In this document: piece by piece, positions 1 through 11,171 of the stretch
Position numbering within the stretch: the stretch's first letter is position 1
How the letters are laid out: each line of letters starts with the position of its first letter
Source: an uncultured Bacillaceae bacterium
Lineage (GTDB): Bacteria > Bacillota > Bacilli > Bacillales > Bacillaceae_L
Length of the DNA: 64,000 nucleotides
NCBI GenBank assembly: GCA_947497585.1
Contig: CANMHG010000010.1
Span: 1 to 64,000 of the forward strand
Direction: 5' to 3'
Made by a program: the position numbers and the translations under genes
Notes under the pieces: generated by a model
Database searches by the model: none
Told to the model about the DNA's origin: nothing
The model's input: the letters and a program-made list of their open reading frames with translations, nothing else

Positions 1-345
1 AATTCACGATTTTTAGGTCGATAAATCGTTTTATGAACCCTCATTTCAGAGATTTCATGATTTTAAGGTCGATAAATTGTTTTATGAACCCTCATTTCAA
101 GGAATTCACGATTTTTAGGTCGATAAATCGTTTTATGAACCCTCATTTCAGAGATTTCATGATTTTAAGGTCGATAAATCGTTTTATGAACCCTCATTTC
201 GAAGATTTCACGATTTTTCGGCCGATAAATCGTTTTATGAACCCTCATTTCAAGGAATTCACTATTTTTAGGTCGATAAATCGTTTTATGAACCCTCATT
301 TCGGAGATTTCACGATTTTCAGGTCGATAATCCTTTTACGTGCCC
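1..345. repeat. 51-bp tandem repeat, about 6.5 copies
   Basis: A 51-bp unit repeats head to tail from the window edge to about 345. Each unit carries GGTCGATAAATCGTTTTATG and ACCCTCATTTC, with a few base changes between copies. The unit length is 17 codons, so an open frame (33-383, plus strand) runs through it with a 17-residue protein repeat. I see no ribosome site or family match, so I treat that frame as a by-product. The repeat may continue left of the window. Confidence 0.9.
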
Positions 346-395
346 CTACACAAAACAAAAACCCCAAGTCTCCACAACTTTAGGGTTCCACTCTA

Positions 396-1100
396 CTACT
401 TTGCAATTGCAGCGTCCAGTGCCACTTCAATCATATCATTGAAGGTCATTTGTCTTTCTTCTGCTGTTGTTTCCTCACCAGTTAAAATATGATCACTTAC
501 TGTAAGAACAGATAAAGCTTGGCGGTCATATTTAGCTGCTAATGTATAAAGAGCTGCTGTTTCCATCTCAATTGCTAGGATGCCATAATTAGCCCATTTT
601 TCAAGTTCAGCATTGTCATTATAAAACATATCTGCTGTAAAGACATTACCTACTTTTAAATTTAAACCTTTTGAAACCCCTGCATCATATGCTTTCTTTA
701 ATAATGGGAAAGATGCAGTTGGAGCATAGTCGACTCCTCCGAATGTAAGACGATTCATTTGTGAATCTGTTGACGCACTCATCGCAATAATAACATCACG
801 TACTTTTACATCTTTTTGAATAGCACCACATGTTCCTACACGGATTAAATTTTGTACACCATAGCTTTGCATTAATTCATTTATGTAGATAGAAATTGAA
901 GGAACTCCCATTCCAGTTCCTTGCACTGAAATTCTTTCACCTTTATAAGTTCCAGTAAAACCAAGCATACCACGTACTTCATTATAACAAGTTGCACCTT
1001 CTAAAAATGTTTCAGCTATATATTTTGCACGAAGTGGATCTCCGGGTAATAAAATCGTTTCAGCTATTTCATTTTGTTTAGCACCAATATGTACACTCAT
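396..1100 (-). CDS. deoD: purine nucleoside phosphorylase DeoD-type
   Basis: DeoD catalyses phosphorolysis of purine (deoxy)nucleosides to base and (deoxy)ribose-1-phosphate in cytosolic purine salvage. The 234-residue length is normal for the hexameric bacterial family. Visible family motifs are [14 protein letters not shown] near residue 20, the GTGMGVPS phosphate-site loop, RVGTCGA, and [10 protein letters not shown] in the nucleoside site. The start was set at 1100 (MSVHIGAKQ) because GGAGG lies 4-8 bases upstream; the open frame extends 17 codons further without a ribosome site. It stands alone, divergent from the next small gene. Confidence 0.96.
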   Translation of the reverse strand: MSVHIGAKQNEIAETILLPGDPLRAKYIAETFLEGATCYNEVRGMLGFTGTYKGERISVQGTGMGVPSISIYINELMQSYGVQNLIRVGTCGAIQKDVKVRDVIIAMSASTDSQMNRLTFGGVDYAPTASFPLLKKAYDAGVSKGLNLKVGNVFTADMFYNDNAELEKWANYGILAIEMETAALYTLAAKYDRQALSVLTVSDHILTGEETTAEERQMTFNDMIEVALDAAIAK

Positions 1101-1279
1101 AATGAACCTCCAGTTAAACTCTTTTTTATAGTATTGACTACAATTAAACAATATAGCATACTTTTTTGTTCATATAAAACAAGTTGTTCATTTTAGGAAC
1201 TTTCACCAAATAAATGAAAAATAATAACCATTCAAACAGGAGATATTATAGAAGAAGAATTGTTAAGGAGGAAAACATC

Positions 1280-1426
1280 ATGGGAAAAAAACATCGCGCA
1301 AGAATTAATAGTCCTAAAAAGAATAATCATATACCACCAGAAGTAGTTGAAGCTGAACATGCTGCACACGACGAGGAGTATTCAGCTGCAAAAAGAAAAA
1401 ATAGCCCAGCAGGTCATAATAAATAA
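1280..1426 (+). CDS. small basic hypothetical protein, 48 aa
   Basis: A 48-residue protein rich in Lys, Arg, His and Asn with an acidic middle (EVVEAEHAAHDEEY). The start at 1280 follows a perfect TAAGGAGG; the longer open frame from 1214 lacks one. A terminator follows directly. Composition and size resemble the minor small proteins of Bacillus spores, but I cannot place it in a named family, so no function is claimed. Confidence 0.72.
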   Translation: MGKKHRARINSPKKNNHIPPEVVEAEHAAHDEEYSAAKRKNSPAGHNK

Positions 1427-1432
1427 AATCAA

Positions 1433-1458
1433 CTAAAAACCCTTTTTAGGGTTTTTAG
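1433..1458. terminator. bidirectional terminator
   Basis: CTAAAAACCC and GGGTTTTTAG form a near-perfect stem with A and T tracts on both sides. It can stop the 48-aa gene on the left and the minus-strand gene on the right. Confidence 0.85.
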
Positions 1459-1465
1459 TGTTGTG

Positions 1466-1612
1466 TTAAGAAGGATCTACTTCATCATTAGATAATTTAG
1501 TCACCTGAGTAAATTCCCCATTATCTCTTTCCTGCTTAGACGCAGAGCGTTCTAGTTCTTCATCATCATCAATTCCAGGTGCAACAGAAGGCATGTTTTG
1601 TTTTTTATCCAT
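1466..1612 (-). CDS. small acidic hypothetical protein, 48 aa
   Basis: A 48-residue acidic, hydrophilic protein beginning MDKKQNMPSVAPGIDDDEEL. GAAAGGAG lies 10 bases before its ATG, and it ends at the shared terminator. No membrane segment or signal peptide is visible. It has the look of a small cytosolic Bacillus protein of unknown role. Confidence 0.7.
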   Translation of the reverse strand: MDKKQNMPSVAPGIDDDEELERSASKQERDNGEFTQVTKLSNDEVDPS

Positions 1613-1682
1613 TTACCATCTACTCCTTTCAAAGTATAAATTTTCCGTCCATTCAACAATTTATGCATGCAACTATTATAGA

Positions 1683-2000
1683 CTACCGAATAATCACTCG
1701 GTTTACTTTCTGCCAGCCACCGACGCATAACTTGTAGTAGGTTTGCCCCTTCCTACCTTCATCAAACATTAGAATATCACCTGTATTTAAATAGCGAGCT
1801 TGATAATCTTTAGGAATTAAATCATTCACATTAAACATTCGAAATACGTTTCTAATTGCATCCTTATGATTACTTCCTTCTATAGTTACACGGTATACTT
1901 GTCTATACCCTTTCAATTCACCATACTTTGGAGTCTGAAAAATGGTTATATCATATTGAACTTTTTCTCTTGTTTTAAAAAATAGCATTTTATGTACCAC
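1683..2000 (-). CDS. yodL: YodL-like protein
   Basis: The 105-residue protein matches the YodL family by the opening YDITIFQTPKYGELKGYRQV, by DYQARYLNTGDILMFDEG, and by the closing GGWQKVNRV. B. subtilis YodL is a sporulation-expressed protein whose overexpression disturbs MreB-dependent cell shape (known for the family; not visible here). The start is probably GTG at 2000 behind GGCGGGGA, with ATG at 1988 as the alternative. It opens the yod gene order that continues with yozD, yodN and yozE. A TGTCGAA sequence at 2082-2088 resembles a Spo0A box upstream, which is only suggestive. Confidence 0.82.
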   Translation of the reverse strand: MVHKMLFFKTREKVQYDITIFQTPKYGELKGYRQVYRVTIEGSNHKDAIRNVFRMFNVNDLIPKDYQARYLNTGDILMFDEGRKGQTYYKLCVGGWQKVNRVIIR

Positions 2001-2144
2001 TGGTATCCCCGCCTTATCCAGAGTTACCCTATTATTTAGACCTCCCCTCTGTCGATTCCTTTCTCACAATTCCTCTTCTTTTGTCGAAACACCTTATCTT
2101 CGTAAAAAGCTACAAAAGTACTAGAATCTCCATTATAAAAAAAT

Positions 2145-2180
2145 CCAAAAAAAGACTTGAGTACATAGTAGCTCAAGTCT
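2145..2180 (-). terminator. terminator of spo0M
   Basis: AGACTTGAG pairs with CTCAAGTCT, followed on the minus strand by a run of T. It begins 8 bases after the spo0M stop codon. Confidence 0.88.
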
Positions 2181-2187
2181 CTTAATG

Positions 2188-2958
2188 TTAACTATATCGA
2201 TTTATGATTGAATGAATTTTTTCTTTTAACTGAGGAAGATCTGAAGTAGAAACGGTGAAGCGTACTAAAGATTCATCCATTTCTAACGCTTCAGCTAAAA
2301 AGCTACCTAGTCCACGAGCTCGGCGATCTACTTCCATTAAGACTTCGACTGAGCTGTTTGATTGCGGGAAAAACACAAGCTCTAACTCGTCAAGCTTTCC
2401 ACGGAAGCTACCACTCATTGGAACAAATTCAAACTCTTGAATGAAAGGAAGGCGTCTTCTAAATTTATACGGAGCCTCTTCACAATCTACTTTTCTTAAA
2501 CGAAACCCTAAATCACTAACCGTATCTAAAACCGCTGTCATCAACTGAGAAGCTCTAACCTCGATAAAATCTCTGTCTGTTGGGTCAACTGCATTTTTTA
2601 TATCTAATCCTGTTTGTAACCAAACCCTTGTTTTCCCCATTGTAACAGGAATGTCTAACGGTAAAGTATACGTGAAAGGTATTTCTTTTTTCTCATTAGC
2701 TTCTATTGTAAAGCTTTCTGAAATTCTGAACTTATCAATGATTGCATGTTGATTCATTTTAGAATCATTTCTTTCTTTTATATACGTTGTGTTTAAAGTA
2801 ATGTATATTTCATCTATTTGCTGAGCAATATTCCCTCCGGTGATTTCTACAACCCCTTTAATTTCCTCGCCAGCTGTAAACGTTGTTTCATAAAGCTTCG
2901 TATCTACTCTTGCCGCTCCAATTCCAACACTTGCAAAAACCTTATTAAATAAAGACAT
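2188..2958 (-). CDS. spo0M: sporulation control protein Spo0M
   Basis: A 256-residue member of the SpoOM family, an arrestin-like beta-sandwich protein linked to sporulation control and cell-cycle effects in B. subtilis. The family hallmark N-terminus MSLFNKVFASVGIGAARVDT is intact, as are the middle ITLNTTY and the C-terminal FVPMSGSFRGKLDELEL. The start was set at 2958 because GGGGGTAGAG is just upstream; the frame extends seven codons further. It is soluble, with no signal peptide, and is monocistronic with its own terminator. Confidence 0.95.
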   Translation of the reverse strand: MSLFNKVFASVGIGAARVDTKLYETTFTAGEEIKGVVEITGGNIAQQIDEIYITLNTTYIKERNDSKMNQHAIIDKFRISESFTIEANEKKEIPFTYTLPLDIPVTMGKTRVWLQTGLDIKNAVDPTDRDFIEVRASQLMTAVLDTVSDLGFRLRKVDCEEAPYKFRRRLPFIQEFEFVPMSGSFRGKLDELELVFFPQSNSSVEVLMEVDRRARGLGSFLAEALEMDESLVRFTVSTSDLPQLKEKIHSIINRYS

Positions 2959-3068
2959 CTCTCTACCCCCAGTATTCAATATACTTACTACATTTATTAT
3001 ATACGAACCTAACTAGTAGAGGTTTCAATTAGTAAGACAAATTAGTTAATTTTCTACCAATTTTTTCA

Positions 3069-3104
3069 CACAAAAAAACAACGAGTATTTCTACCCGTTG
3101 TTTT
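3069..3104 (-). terminator. terminator of yozD
   Basis: AACAACGGGTA pairs with TACTCGTTGTT, followed on the minus strand by a T run. It sits just after the yozD stop. Confidence 0.85.
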
Positions 3105-3105
3105 C

Positions 3106-3282
3106 TCAGTCATCTTCTTCTAATTCTTCATCAATGATGCTCTTTTCAAGTAAATATTCAAAGGTTATGTCCGCTAATTGTTCAATCTCTTCCTCACTTG
3201 GTGCATAGCCGCGTTTGATCAGCTCATTGTAAAAGAATTCTGCAATTTCCTCCGTATCGATTACAACGTCAATTTCTTTCAC
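3106..3282 (-). CDS. yozD: YozD family protein, 58 aa
   Basis: A 58-residue acidic protein, KEIDVVIDTEEIAEFFYNEL then IKRGYAPSEEEIEQLADITF, which I recognise as YozD. It starts with GTG at 3282 behind AAGGGGGCGG. YozD is a conserved Bacillus protein of unknown function, and its place between yodL and yodN agrees with B. subtilis. Confidence 0.88.
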   Translation of the reverse strand: MKEIDVVIDTEEIAEFFYNELIKRGYAPSEEEIEQLADITFEYLLEKSIIDEELEEDD

Positions 3283-3445
3283 AATACCGCCCCCTTAATT
3301 AAGTTTTATGTGCAAGCACTAAAACTTATGTCAATTGAATAGGGTATGAATTTTTTGTCTTTTAATTTTTTTGGAATGATTGAAGTTTTTTCGGCATAGT
3401 ATGTAAACAAATGGACAAGCTTTACAAAAATAAGGGGGAATTTGT

Positions 3446-3637
3446 ATGTTAGCAAAGGTGTATAAAATAGAGGCAATCAGTTCTAAAACAGAAGCAAAAA
3501 CGAACCGTTTTGTATCAATACTAGACAGTGAAAAATTTGATATACTTTTTGAAAAAGCGCTACAGGCAATGTTCTCTGTCATTGTAATTGTGGGCATTCC
3601 TTATTTCCTCTATATTGTAGCGAAAGGGTTATTTTAA
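3446..3637 (+). CDS. small single-pass membrane protein, 63 aa
   Basis: A 63-residue protein with a hydrophilic N-terminus and one hydrophobic segment near residues 42-61 (VIVIVGIPYFLYIVAKGLF). GGGGGAA precedes the ATG. It is the only plus-strand gene in this minus-strand yod block and I do not recognise the family. Confidence 0.62.
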   Translation: MLAKVYKIEAISSKTEAKTNRFVSILDSEKFDILFEKALQAMFSVIVIVGIPYFLYIVAKGLF

Positions 3638-3647
3638 TGAACCCCAA

Positions 3648-3680
3648 TAAAAAACTCATCTCAATCAAGAGATAAGTTAA
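3648..3680 (-). terminator. terminator of yodN
   Basis: AACTTATCTC and GAGATGAGTT pair around TTGATT, followed on the minus strand by TTTTT. It is placed just after the yodN stop. Confidence 0.75.
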
Positions 3681-3702
3681 TAACCTTAAATTGTAGTCGT
3701 GA

Positions 3703-4413
3703 TTATTGTTTTTGATCACTGGACTTCATGCTTGTGAGCTTTTCTAAGTTTTTTAAAGCCAATTCCATCACATCTTTATATTGATCATCTTTAAATAATT
3801 CATAAAGTAGTTTGTAATCATTGTATACATCTAACAGCCCATCAATAATTTCTCGGCGCTCATTTTCTTTTTTTAAGTGTTCCTTTTCAGATCTGCGAAA
3901 TTCTTTTTTCATCCCGTGCATCTCCAAACTTGTAGACTCTTTCTTCGCTAAATACAATTGGGAGATTTTTTGTAAAAATGCTTCTGCATGTTGATGGTCG
4001 GCTACAAGGGTTAGTTCCTCCTCACCGGCTTCAAGCCATTCTCCATCTTTTATTCGCGTTAGTTCATAGATGACTTCCTCCCAAGCATTGTCTTTATATC
4101 TCCAAATTTCTGTACGTATTCCGATGACCTTGAAAAACTCACGTCCATACCCTGCAACAAGTACCAAGTCACCAAAGTAGTAATTAAATTCAATTTCAAT
4201 ATTTTCAGATTCAAGTACTTTACCTTCATACTCTGAGAGAAGCTTTAATGTATCCTCAAGGTAAAGGGCTTCAGAATGATGGTTTACTTCATATGTCCAG
4301 AGATCATTCATTTTTTTTATATCTGTAATCGTGCCAACTGTTCCATATACAATAATCACGACTACATCTCCTACTTTATACTTTGGTTTATTTTTTCTAT
4401 CCAGAATAATCAT
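3703..4413 (-). CDS. yodN: YodN-like hypothetical protein
   Basis: A 236-residue soluble protein. The N-terminal half contains two small SH3/KOW-like strands (YKVGDVVVIIVYGTVGTITD and FNYYFGDLVLVAGYGREFFK); the C-terminal third is charged helix. The name comes mostly from position between yozD and yozE and the length. The start is uncertain: AAAGGGG touches the ATG at 4413, leaving no spacer, so a non-ATG codon a few residues inside (ATT or CTG) might be the real one. Confidence 0.65.
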   Translation of the reverse strand: MIILDRKNKPKYKVGDVVVIIVYGTVGTITDIKKMNDLWTYEVNHHSEALYLEDTLKLLSEYEGKVLESENIEIEFNYYFGDLVLVAGYGREFFKVIGIRTEIWRYKDNAWEEVIYELTRIKDGEWLEAGEEELTLVADHQHAEAFLQKISQLYLAKKESTSLEMHGMKKEFRRSEKEHLKKENERREIIDGLLDVYNDYKLLYELFKDDQYKDVMELALKNLEKLTSMKSSDQKQ

Positions 4414-4513
4414 CCCCTTTGAAGAGTCGTGATAACTAAAAGTTACAATATACTATGCAAGTAGGGGTTGTATCGCTAATGAAATGAGTATTAGGATACA
4501 TCTCAAAAAAAAC

Positions 4514-4548
4514 TCAAAAAAGACGAACCCATATTGGTTCGCCTAAAA
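4514..4548 (-). terminator. terminator of yozE
   Basis: GGCGAACC and GGTTCGTC pair around a short loop, followed on the minus strand by TTTTTT. Confidence 0.85.
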
Positions 4549-4561
4549 ATTCATCATATTA

Positions 4562-4786
4562 TTATTTTATTTCTTCTGAAAGATAAATCTCCCATGCCTC
4601 ATCGAATACTGACATACTCGATAGATACTGGCCATTTAATTCTAGATAGGAACTAAGTTCATGATAATCACTAGAACCTTTTGGAAAGCTATGGTCATCA
4701 TATACGTCATTTGCAAACTTGCTAATTTCATCACGTACCTTTACAGCACGATATTTTAAAATAAAATGATAAAACGATTTGTTCAT
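4562..4786 (-). CDS. yozE: YozE family protein
   Basis: A 74-residue protein, exactly the family length, with the YozE pattern SFYHFILKYR near the start, VYDDHSFPKGSSDYHELSSY in the middle, and FDEAWEIYL at the end. YozE is a small helical SAM-like protein of unknown function. The start at 4786 was chosen because TGAGGGG is six bases upstream. In B. subtilis yozE is followed closely by yokU and kamA; here those genes are 45 kb away. Confidence 0.92.
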   Translation of the reverse strand: MNKSFYHFILKYRAVKVRDEISKFANDVYDDHSFPKGSSDYHELSSYLELNGQYLSSMSVFDEAWEIYLSEEIK

Positions 4787-4837
4787 GGTCATCCCCTCAA
4801 ACTAAGTGTTTACTCATTTTATCATATTTTTTCAAAA

Positions 4838-5899
4838 TTAAAATGAGAAAGAACTATCGTTTGTTAATGAAGTAATGAACGTGAAAATTAGTTGCTGAGT
4901 AGCCAGCATATCTTCTAAATCAACAACCTCTACTGGTGAGTGAGCGTATCGTGAAGGAATGGATAGTACCCCTGTTGGAATTCCTTTGTTGCTTAACGAA
5001 ACGGCTCCACCATCAGTACCGATTCCCGGGAACACTTCATATTGGAACTTAATTTCATTTTCTTTCGCCAAGTTAACTAAGCTTTCTTTAACAGTCGGAT
5101 GTGCAATTAAGCTAAAATCTATAATCTTTATTCCAGTTCCAACCCCCAAGGCTAACGTTTGATCCATTGTTTCTTCAGGTGTATCACTAACAGCAGTAGT
5201 ATCTACCGCAATGGCAACGTCCGCTTCAATATTATGAGAAGCTACCTTCGCTCCTCGCAGTCCGACTTCCTCTTGAACGGTGAATAAGAAATGAATTTCA
5301 CCTAGAAAGTCTTTGCCTTGTAATTGTTCTAGGACCGCCAGAAGGACAGCACAACCTGCACGATCATCTAATCCCTTCCCAACCACTCTTCCTGTTTTAG
5401 AATTCCCAAGTAATTCCAACTCACTTGCCCAAGTTATCGGTAATCCTATTTCGATACCCATTTCAATCGCATCTTCTTTAGATTTTGCTCCGATATCAAT
5501 ATAAAGATTTTGGTGTTTTCTTACTTTGGTTGGGTCATCGAATTTAACAAAGTGAGCCGACATAGTCCCAATAACACCAAGCAACTCCTCAGTTCGCGTT
5601 CTAACTTTCACCTTCTGTGCTAAAAGGATACGGTCATCGTGTCCTCCTAATTTTTCAAAACGAATCAACCCATTATTTTCAATCTTTTTGACGATAAAAC
5701 CAACTTCATCCATATGTGCAGTTAAAATCACCTTAGGACCTGGACTTGTCCCCTTTTTAACAGCAATCACATTACCAATTGGATCGATTTTCACATCATC
5801 CACTAATTCCTTTACATAATCTCTAATAAAATATGAAATCGGCTGTTCATACCCACACGGGCCATGAAGACTCGTTAATTTCTTTAAAAGTTCAAACAT
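4838..5899 (-). CDS. M42 family metallo-aminopeptidase
   Basis: A 353-residue protein of the M42 (FrvX/YsdC-type) family, cytosolic metal-dependent aminopeptidases that form large tetrahedral assemblies. Metal and catalytic motifs are visible: TAHMDEVGF near residue 60, KGLDDRAGC near 175, TVQEEVGLRGA near 208 (catalytic Glu pair), AVDTTAV near 231 and a late His in RYAHSPVEVV. The length is normal. AAAGGGG precedes the ATG. It is likely monocistronic; the exact paralogue cannot be assigned. Confidence 0.93.
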   Translation of the reverse strand: MFELLKKLTSLHGPCGYEQPISYFIRDYVKELVDDVKIDPIGNVIAVKKGTSPGPKVILTAHMDEVGFIVKKIENNGLIRFEKLGGHDDRILLAQKVKVRTRTEELLGVIGTMSAHFVKFDDPTKVRKHQNLYIDIGAKSKEDAIEMGIEIGLPITWASELELLGNSKTGRVVGKGLDDRAGCAVLLAVLEQLQGKDFLGEIHFLFTVQEEVGLRGAKVASHNIEADVAIAVDTTAVSDTPEETMDQTLALGVGTGIKIIDFSLIAHPTVKESLVNLAKENEIKFQYEVFPGIGTDGGAVSLSNKGIPTGVLSIPSRYAHSPVEVVDLEDMLATQQLIFTFITSLTNDSSFSF

Positions 5900-6103
5900 A
5901 TGAATTACCCCTTTATAATAATAGATTCGTCACTTTAACCAATTAATGTTGTAACACAGTTTAGTATAAGCACTTTTTTCGAAAATTTCAAATAAATAGA
6001 GAAACTATCAGTATAAATAAAGAACTATTTACATATTTTTAGCAATGGGGGACAAGAAACATTAATAAATATTTTGTAGTTTTTCAACTTGGACATAGGC
6101 CGA

Positions 6104-6229
6104 TCCATTCCGCTGCAGGCACTTGCTTTCCGCGGGGAGGGATGCGAGCCTCCTCGGCGCACTACGCCTGTGGGGTCTCGCACTTCCCTCAACTCCCGCA
6201 GGAGTCAAGTGCCTTCCGCTCCAATCCAC
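6104..6229. repeat. GC-rich intergenic palindromic element
   Basis: About 125 bp that are far richer in GC than the surroundings, with outer inverted arms GCACTTG and CAAGTGC and an inner pair TGCGAG and CTCGCA. This type of element (ending CCTTCCGCTCCAATCCACT) occurs between genes in many Bacillus genomes. It has no coding potential and no obvious link to the flanking genes. Confidence 0.75.
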
Positions 6230-6352
6230 TCTATTTAAAACATTTAGATACTAATAAACATTTATACCGATAAAAACCAACTATAATCTACTAATTGAAA
6301 ACTTTTTTCAATATCCCAAGTAATAATTCTTTCATTTTATTTAATAGTTTAT

Positions 6353-8631
<2,279 letters not shown>

Positions 8632-8642
8632 AATAAAGTAGT

Positions 8643-8677
8643 AAAAAGCATGGTGATTAGAAATCATCATGCTTTTT
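8643..8677 (+). terminator. terminator of katG
   Basis: AAAGCATGGTGAT and ATCATCATGCTTTTT form a strong stem with a T tail. Confidence 0.92.
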
Positions 8678-8826
8678 CACTTTTGAAATTTATCCATTAT
8701 TATCAGTTTAAGATGGAAGCTTTCAGATAAACACCCGATCTTTTAAATAGTCGGAGATATTCCGCCTATTTACTCGAAAAACATTAATTTTGGGGATTTT
8801 GCTTAGCATAAGCGAAAAAACTCCGC

Positions 8827-9210
8827 TTATTTCTGAAAAAACTCAATCCATTCCCCATCTGGACCATGAAAGAAAAAATACTTTGATCCATTTGGTAAGG
8901 TTGTAATTTCTGTATCGATTAATTTTACATCTAATGACTTAATCCTGTTCATTTCTTCTGCAATGTCATCAACGGTTATTGCAATATGGTGAACTTTACC
9001 TTCGATAGGTAAGTTATCGTTATATCCTTCAATTAATTCTAGTTCGGTTTCGCCTTCCTTATCAAAGCCAAGGAACGCCAGTCTTATAACTCCATTTGTA
9101 TGTACTAACTTGTCCTTTAGTTTCATTCCTATTATGTCTTGGTAAAATTCGATTGAACTTTCAAGATTTTTTACCATTACCCCTACATGTTCGAGTTTTA
9201 GTGTTGCCAT
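8827..9210 (-). CDS. VOC family (glyoxalase-like) protein
   Basis: A 127-residue protein with two beta-alpha-beta-beta-beta repeats of the vicinal oxygen chelate fold: LEHVGVMVKNLESSIEFY at the start, KVHHIAITVDDI in the middle and FHGPDGEWIEFFQ at the end. The metal-type residues H (near 8), E (near 60), H and E are at the expected places, so a lyase or dioxygenase activity is possible, but the substrate cannot be told. Start 9210 is behind AGAGG. Confidence 0.88.
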   Translation of the reverse strand: MATLKLEHVGVMVKNLESSIEFYQDIIGMKLKDKLVHTNGVIRLAFLGFDKEGETELELIEGYNDNLPIEGKVHHIAITVDDIAEEMNRIKSLDVKLIDTEITTLPNGSKYFFFHGPDGEWIEFFQK

Positions 9211-9269
9211 ACCATTACCTCTTTTCACTTTTGCTAAGTATCATTAAATATACTAGAGCATAACGATGA

Positions 9270-9298
9270 AAAGGTCCAGGCTATCACACCTGGACCCC
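9270..9298 (-). terminator. terminator of isocitrate dehydrogenase gene
   Basis: GGTCCAGG and CCTGGACC form a perfect stem with a TTTT tail on the minus strand. Confidence 0.88.
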
Positions 9299-9316
9299 TA
9301 AAAAAACAATCTTTTA

Positions 9317-10753
9317 TTATCCATGTACCGCCGAAAATCCAGCCACACCATTGAAGTTATAAAGATTCTCAGTTTTTATACAATTAAATCCCGCATTCAC
9401 CATCGTAGTGTAAAGTTCCGCAACTTGACTTGGAGTAATGGCTTCACCATTTCCGTCTAAGAAGCGGCAACGCCAGTGATCCGTACAAAATGTCTCTGGA
9501 AATCCACCTGGAAACACCTTAACTCCTCTGTTTGTGATCACATGTAGCTTTAGCCCATTCACATTAAATTGTTCAAGTTCAGCACCTAAATCATGTGGTG
9601 CCCCTTTATCCCAATCAAGAAAGACATCAACACCTACCAATTCTTTCTCTTCTTTTGGAAGTTCCTTTAATTTAATGCTAACTGGTAATGGTTTTTCATA
9701 AGAAATCGGAGATAATGTTTCTGGTTGTTGACCTAGTCTCTCAATTACTGCATTTGCAAATTCCTTTGTACCTACTTTCTCTTTGCTTGTTCCTTCTTTA
9801 TAAATATCATACGTGTGAATTCCATCTTCTAATGTCTTTAGCCACGCATTGTGTACTTTTTCAGCTACCTCTGGTTGACCTATATGCTGTAGCATTAAAA
9901 TTGCACCTTGTAGAAGGCCCGATGGATTTGCTAAGTTTTGACCTGCGCGACGTGGTGCAGATCCGTGAATTGCTTCGAACATTGCACATTGGTCACCAAT
10001 GTTCGCAGATCCTGCAATTCCAACCGAACCAGAGATTTGTGCAGACACATCTGATAAAATATCTCCATATAAATTAGGCATAACAATTACATCAAATAAC
10101 TCTGGGCTATCTGCCAGTTTTGCAGCCCCAATATCTACAATCCAATGTTCTTTTTCGATATCTGGGTATTCTTCTCCAATTTCATTAAATACTTTTGTAA
10201 AAAGTCCATCTGTTAATTTCATTATGTTATCTTTCACAAAGCAAGTAACCTTTTTACGGCCTTGACTACGTGCATATTCAAATGCATAACGTACAATTTT
10301 TTCTGTACCTGGTCGAGATATTAATTTCAAGCATTGGTAAACTTGATTTGTTTGTCTATGCTCAATCCCTGCATACAAATCTTCCTCATTTTCACGAATT
10401 ATGACAACGTCCATTTTAGGATGCTTTGTTTCTACAAATGGGTGATAAGATCTGGAAGGCCTTACATTTGCATATAGACCTAGTGCTTTTCGTGTAGTTA
10501 CGTTTAAGCTCTTGTATCCACCACCTTGAGGTGTAGTTATTGGTGCTTTTAAAAATACTTTTGTTCTTCGCAATGAGTCCCAAGCATTAGGTTCCATTCC
10601 AGTTGAAATACCACTTTTGTAAACTTCCTCACCGATTTTAATTTCTTCAATATCGAGCTGTGCTCCTGCAGCCTCTAAAATATTTAATGTTGCCTTCATG
10701 ATTTCTGGCCCAATTCCATCTCCATAAGCTACTGTTATTGGTGTTTTCGTCAT
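9317..10753 (-). CDS. NADP-dependent isocitrate dehydrogenase, long form
   Basis: A 478-residue beta-decarboxylating dehydrogenase. Family motifs include VAYGDGIGPEIM at the N-terminus, SLNVTTRKALGLYANVRP and VVIIRENEEDLYAGIEH (isocitrate site), MPNLYGDILSDVSAQ (metal site) and EAIHGSAPRRAGQNLANPSG. An extra 140-residue C-terminal domain marks the long type known from Rickettsia and Thermus, not the 420-residue Icd of the B. subtilis TCA operon. It probably adds a second route to 2-oxoglutarate and NADPH. The start at 10753 follows GGAGG. Confidence 0.88.
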   Translation of the reverse strand: MTKTPITVAYGDGIGPEIMKATLNILEAAGAQLDIEEIKIGEEVYKSGISTGMEPNAWDSLRRTKVFLKAPITTPQGGGYKSLNVTTRKALGLYANVRPSRSYHPFVETKHPKMDVVIIRENEEDLYAGIEHRQTNQVYQCLKLISRPGTEKIVRYAFEYARSQGRKKVTCFVKDNIMKLTDGLFTKVFNEIGEEYPDIEKEHWIVDIGAAKLADSPELFDVIVMPNLYGDILSDVSAQISGSVGIAGSANIGDQCAMFEAIHGSAPRRAGQNLANPSGLLQGAILMLQHIGQPEVAEKVHNAWLKTLEDGIHTYDIYKEGTSKEKVGTKEFANAVIERLGQQPETLSPISYEKPLPVSIKLKELPKEEKELVGVDVFLDWDKGAPHDLGAELEQFNVNGLKLHVITNRGVKVFPGGFPETFCTDHWRCRFLDGNGEAITPSQVAELYTTMVNAGFNCIKTENLYNFNGVAGFSAVHG

Positions 10754-10929
10754 TACTAATTCCTCCATTTCATTGCTATTAATCTATTACTTTACTTAAT
10801 ACCATATAAACAAACTTATTCAACTAGGGAGTTCAACATTTCTAAGCCAATTATGACAACGAGAGGTTGTCACCTCCTATTATATATATTTATAGTCATC
10901 CTAATTTAGGACAACTCTAGTAACCTAAA

Positions 10930-11168
10930 CATAAAAAAACCGACAACTTCAAAGAACCAATGATACAAAATCATTGAAACTTTTAAGATTGTCGGTTTCA
11001 CTTCAACTAGCCTCACGAAGCTTTTTAAAGGGCTACCTTTTATGGAATATAAATTATGTACAATATACACTTATCTTTGAAATTAACAAGATGTTACTTT
11101 TTCATCCAGTCAATAGAGACTATTAAAAGAATGCTAAAGTCCTTCTTACGCGTTTAATTTTTTATATT
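10930..11168 (-). ncRNA. candidate non-coding RNA ending in a long terminator hairpin
   Basis: The 517-bp gap between the dehydrogenase and opuAC holds, on the minus strand, a promoter (see 11172-11200), about 230 bp without an open frame of note, and then a long hairpin (10937-10998: ACCGACAA pairing with TTGTCGGT, with an inner AATGAT/ATCATT stem) followed by TTTTTTT. A TAGCC/GGCTA stem lies just before it. opuAC already has its own terminator at 11243-11272. This is the layout of a free-standing small RNA; I do not recognise a known family. Confidence 0.45.
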
Positions 11169-11171
11169 TTT

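Noticed and set aside
33..383. Open frame of 116 codons across the 51-bp repeat
   Set aside because: No ribosome site, no family, and it exists only because the unit is a multiple of three; listed as a repeat.
2082..2088. Spo0A box upstream of yodL
   Set aside because: One heptamer in an A/T-rich region with no second box or promoter; mentioned only in the yodL entry.
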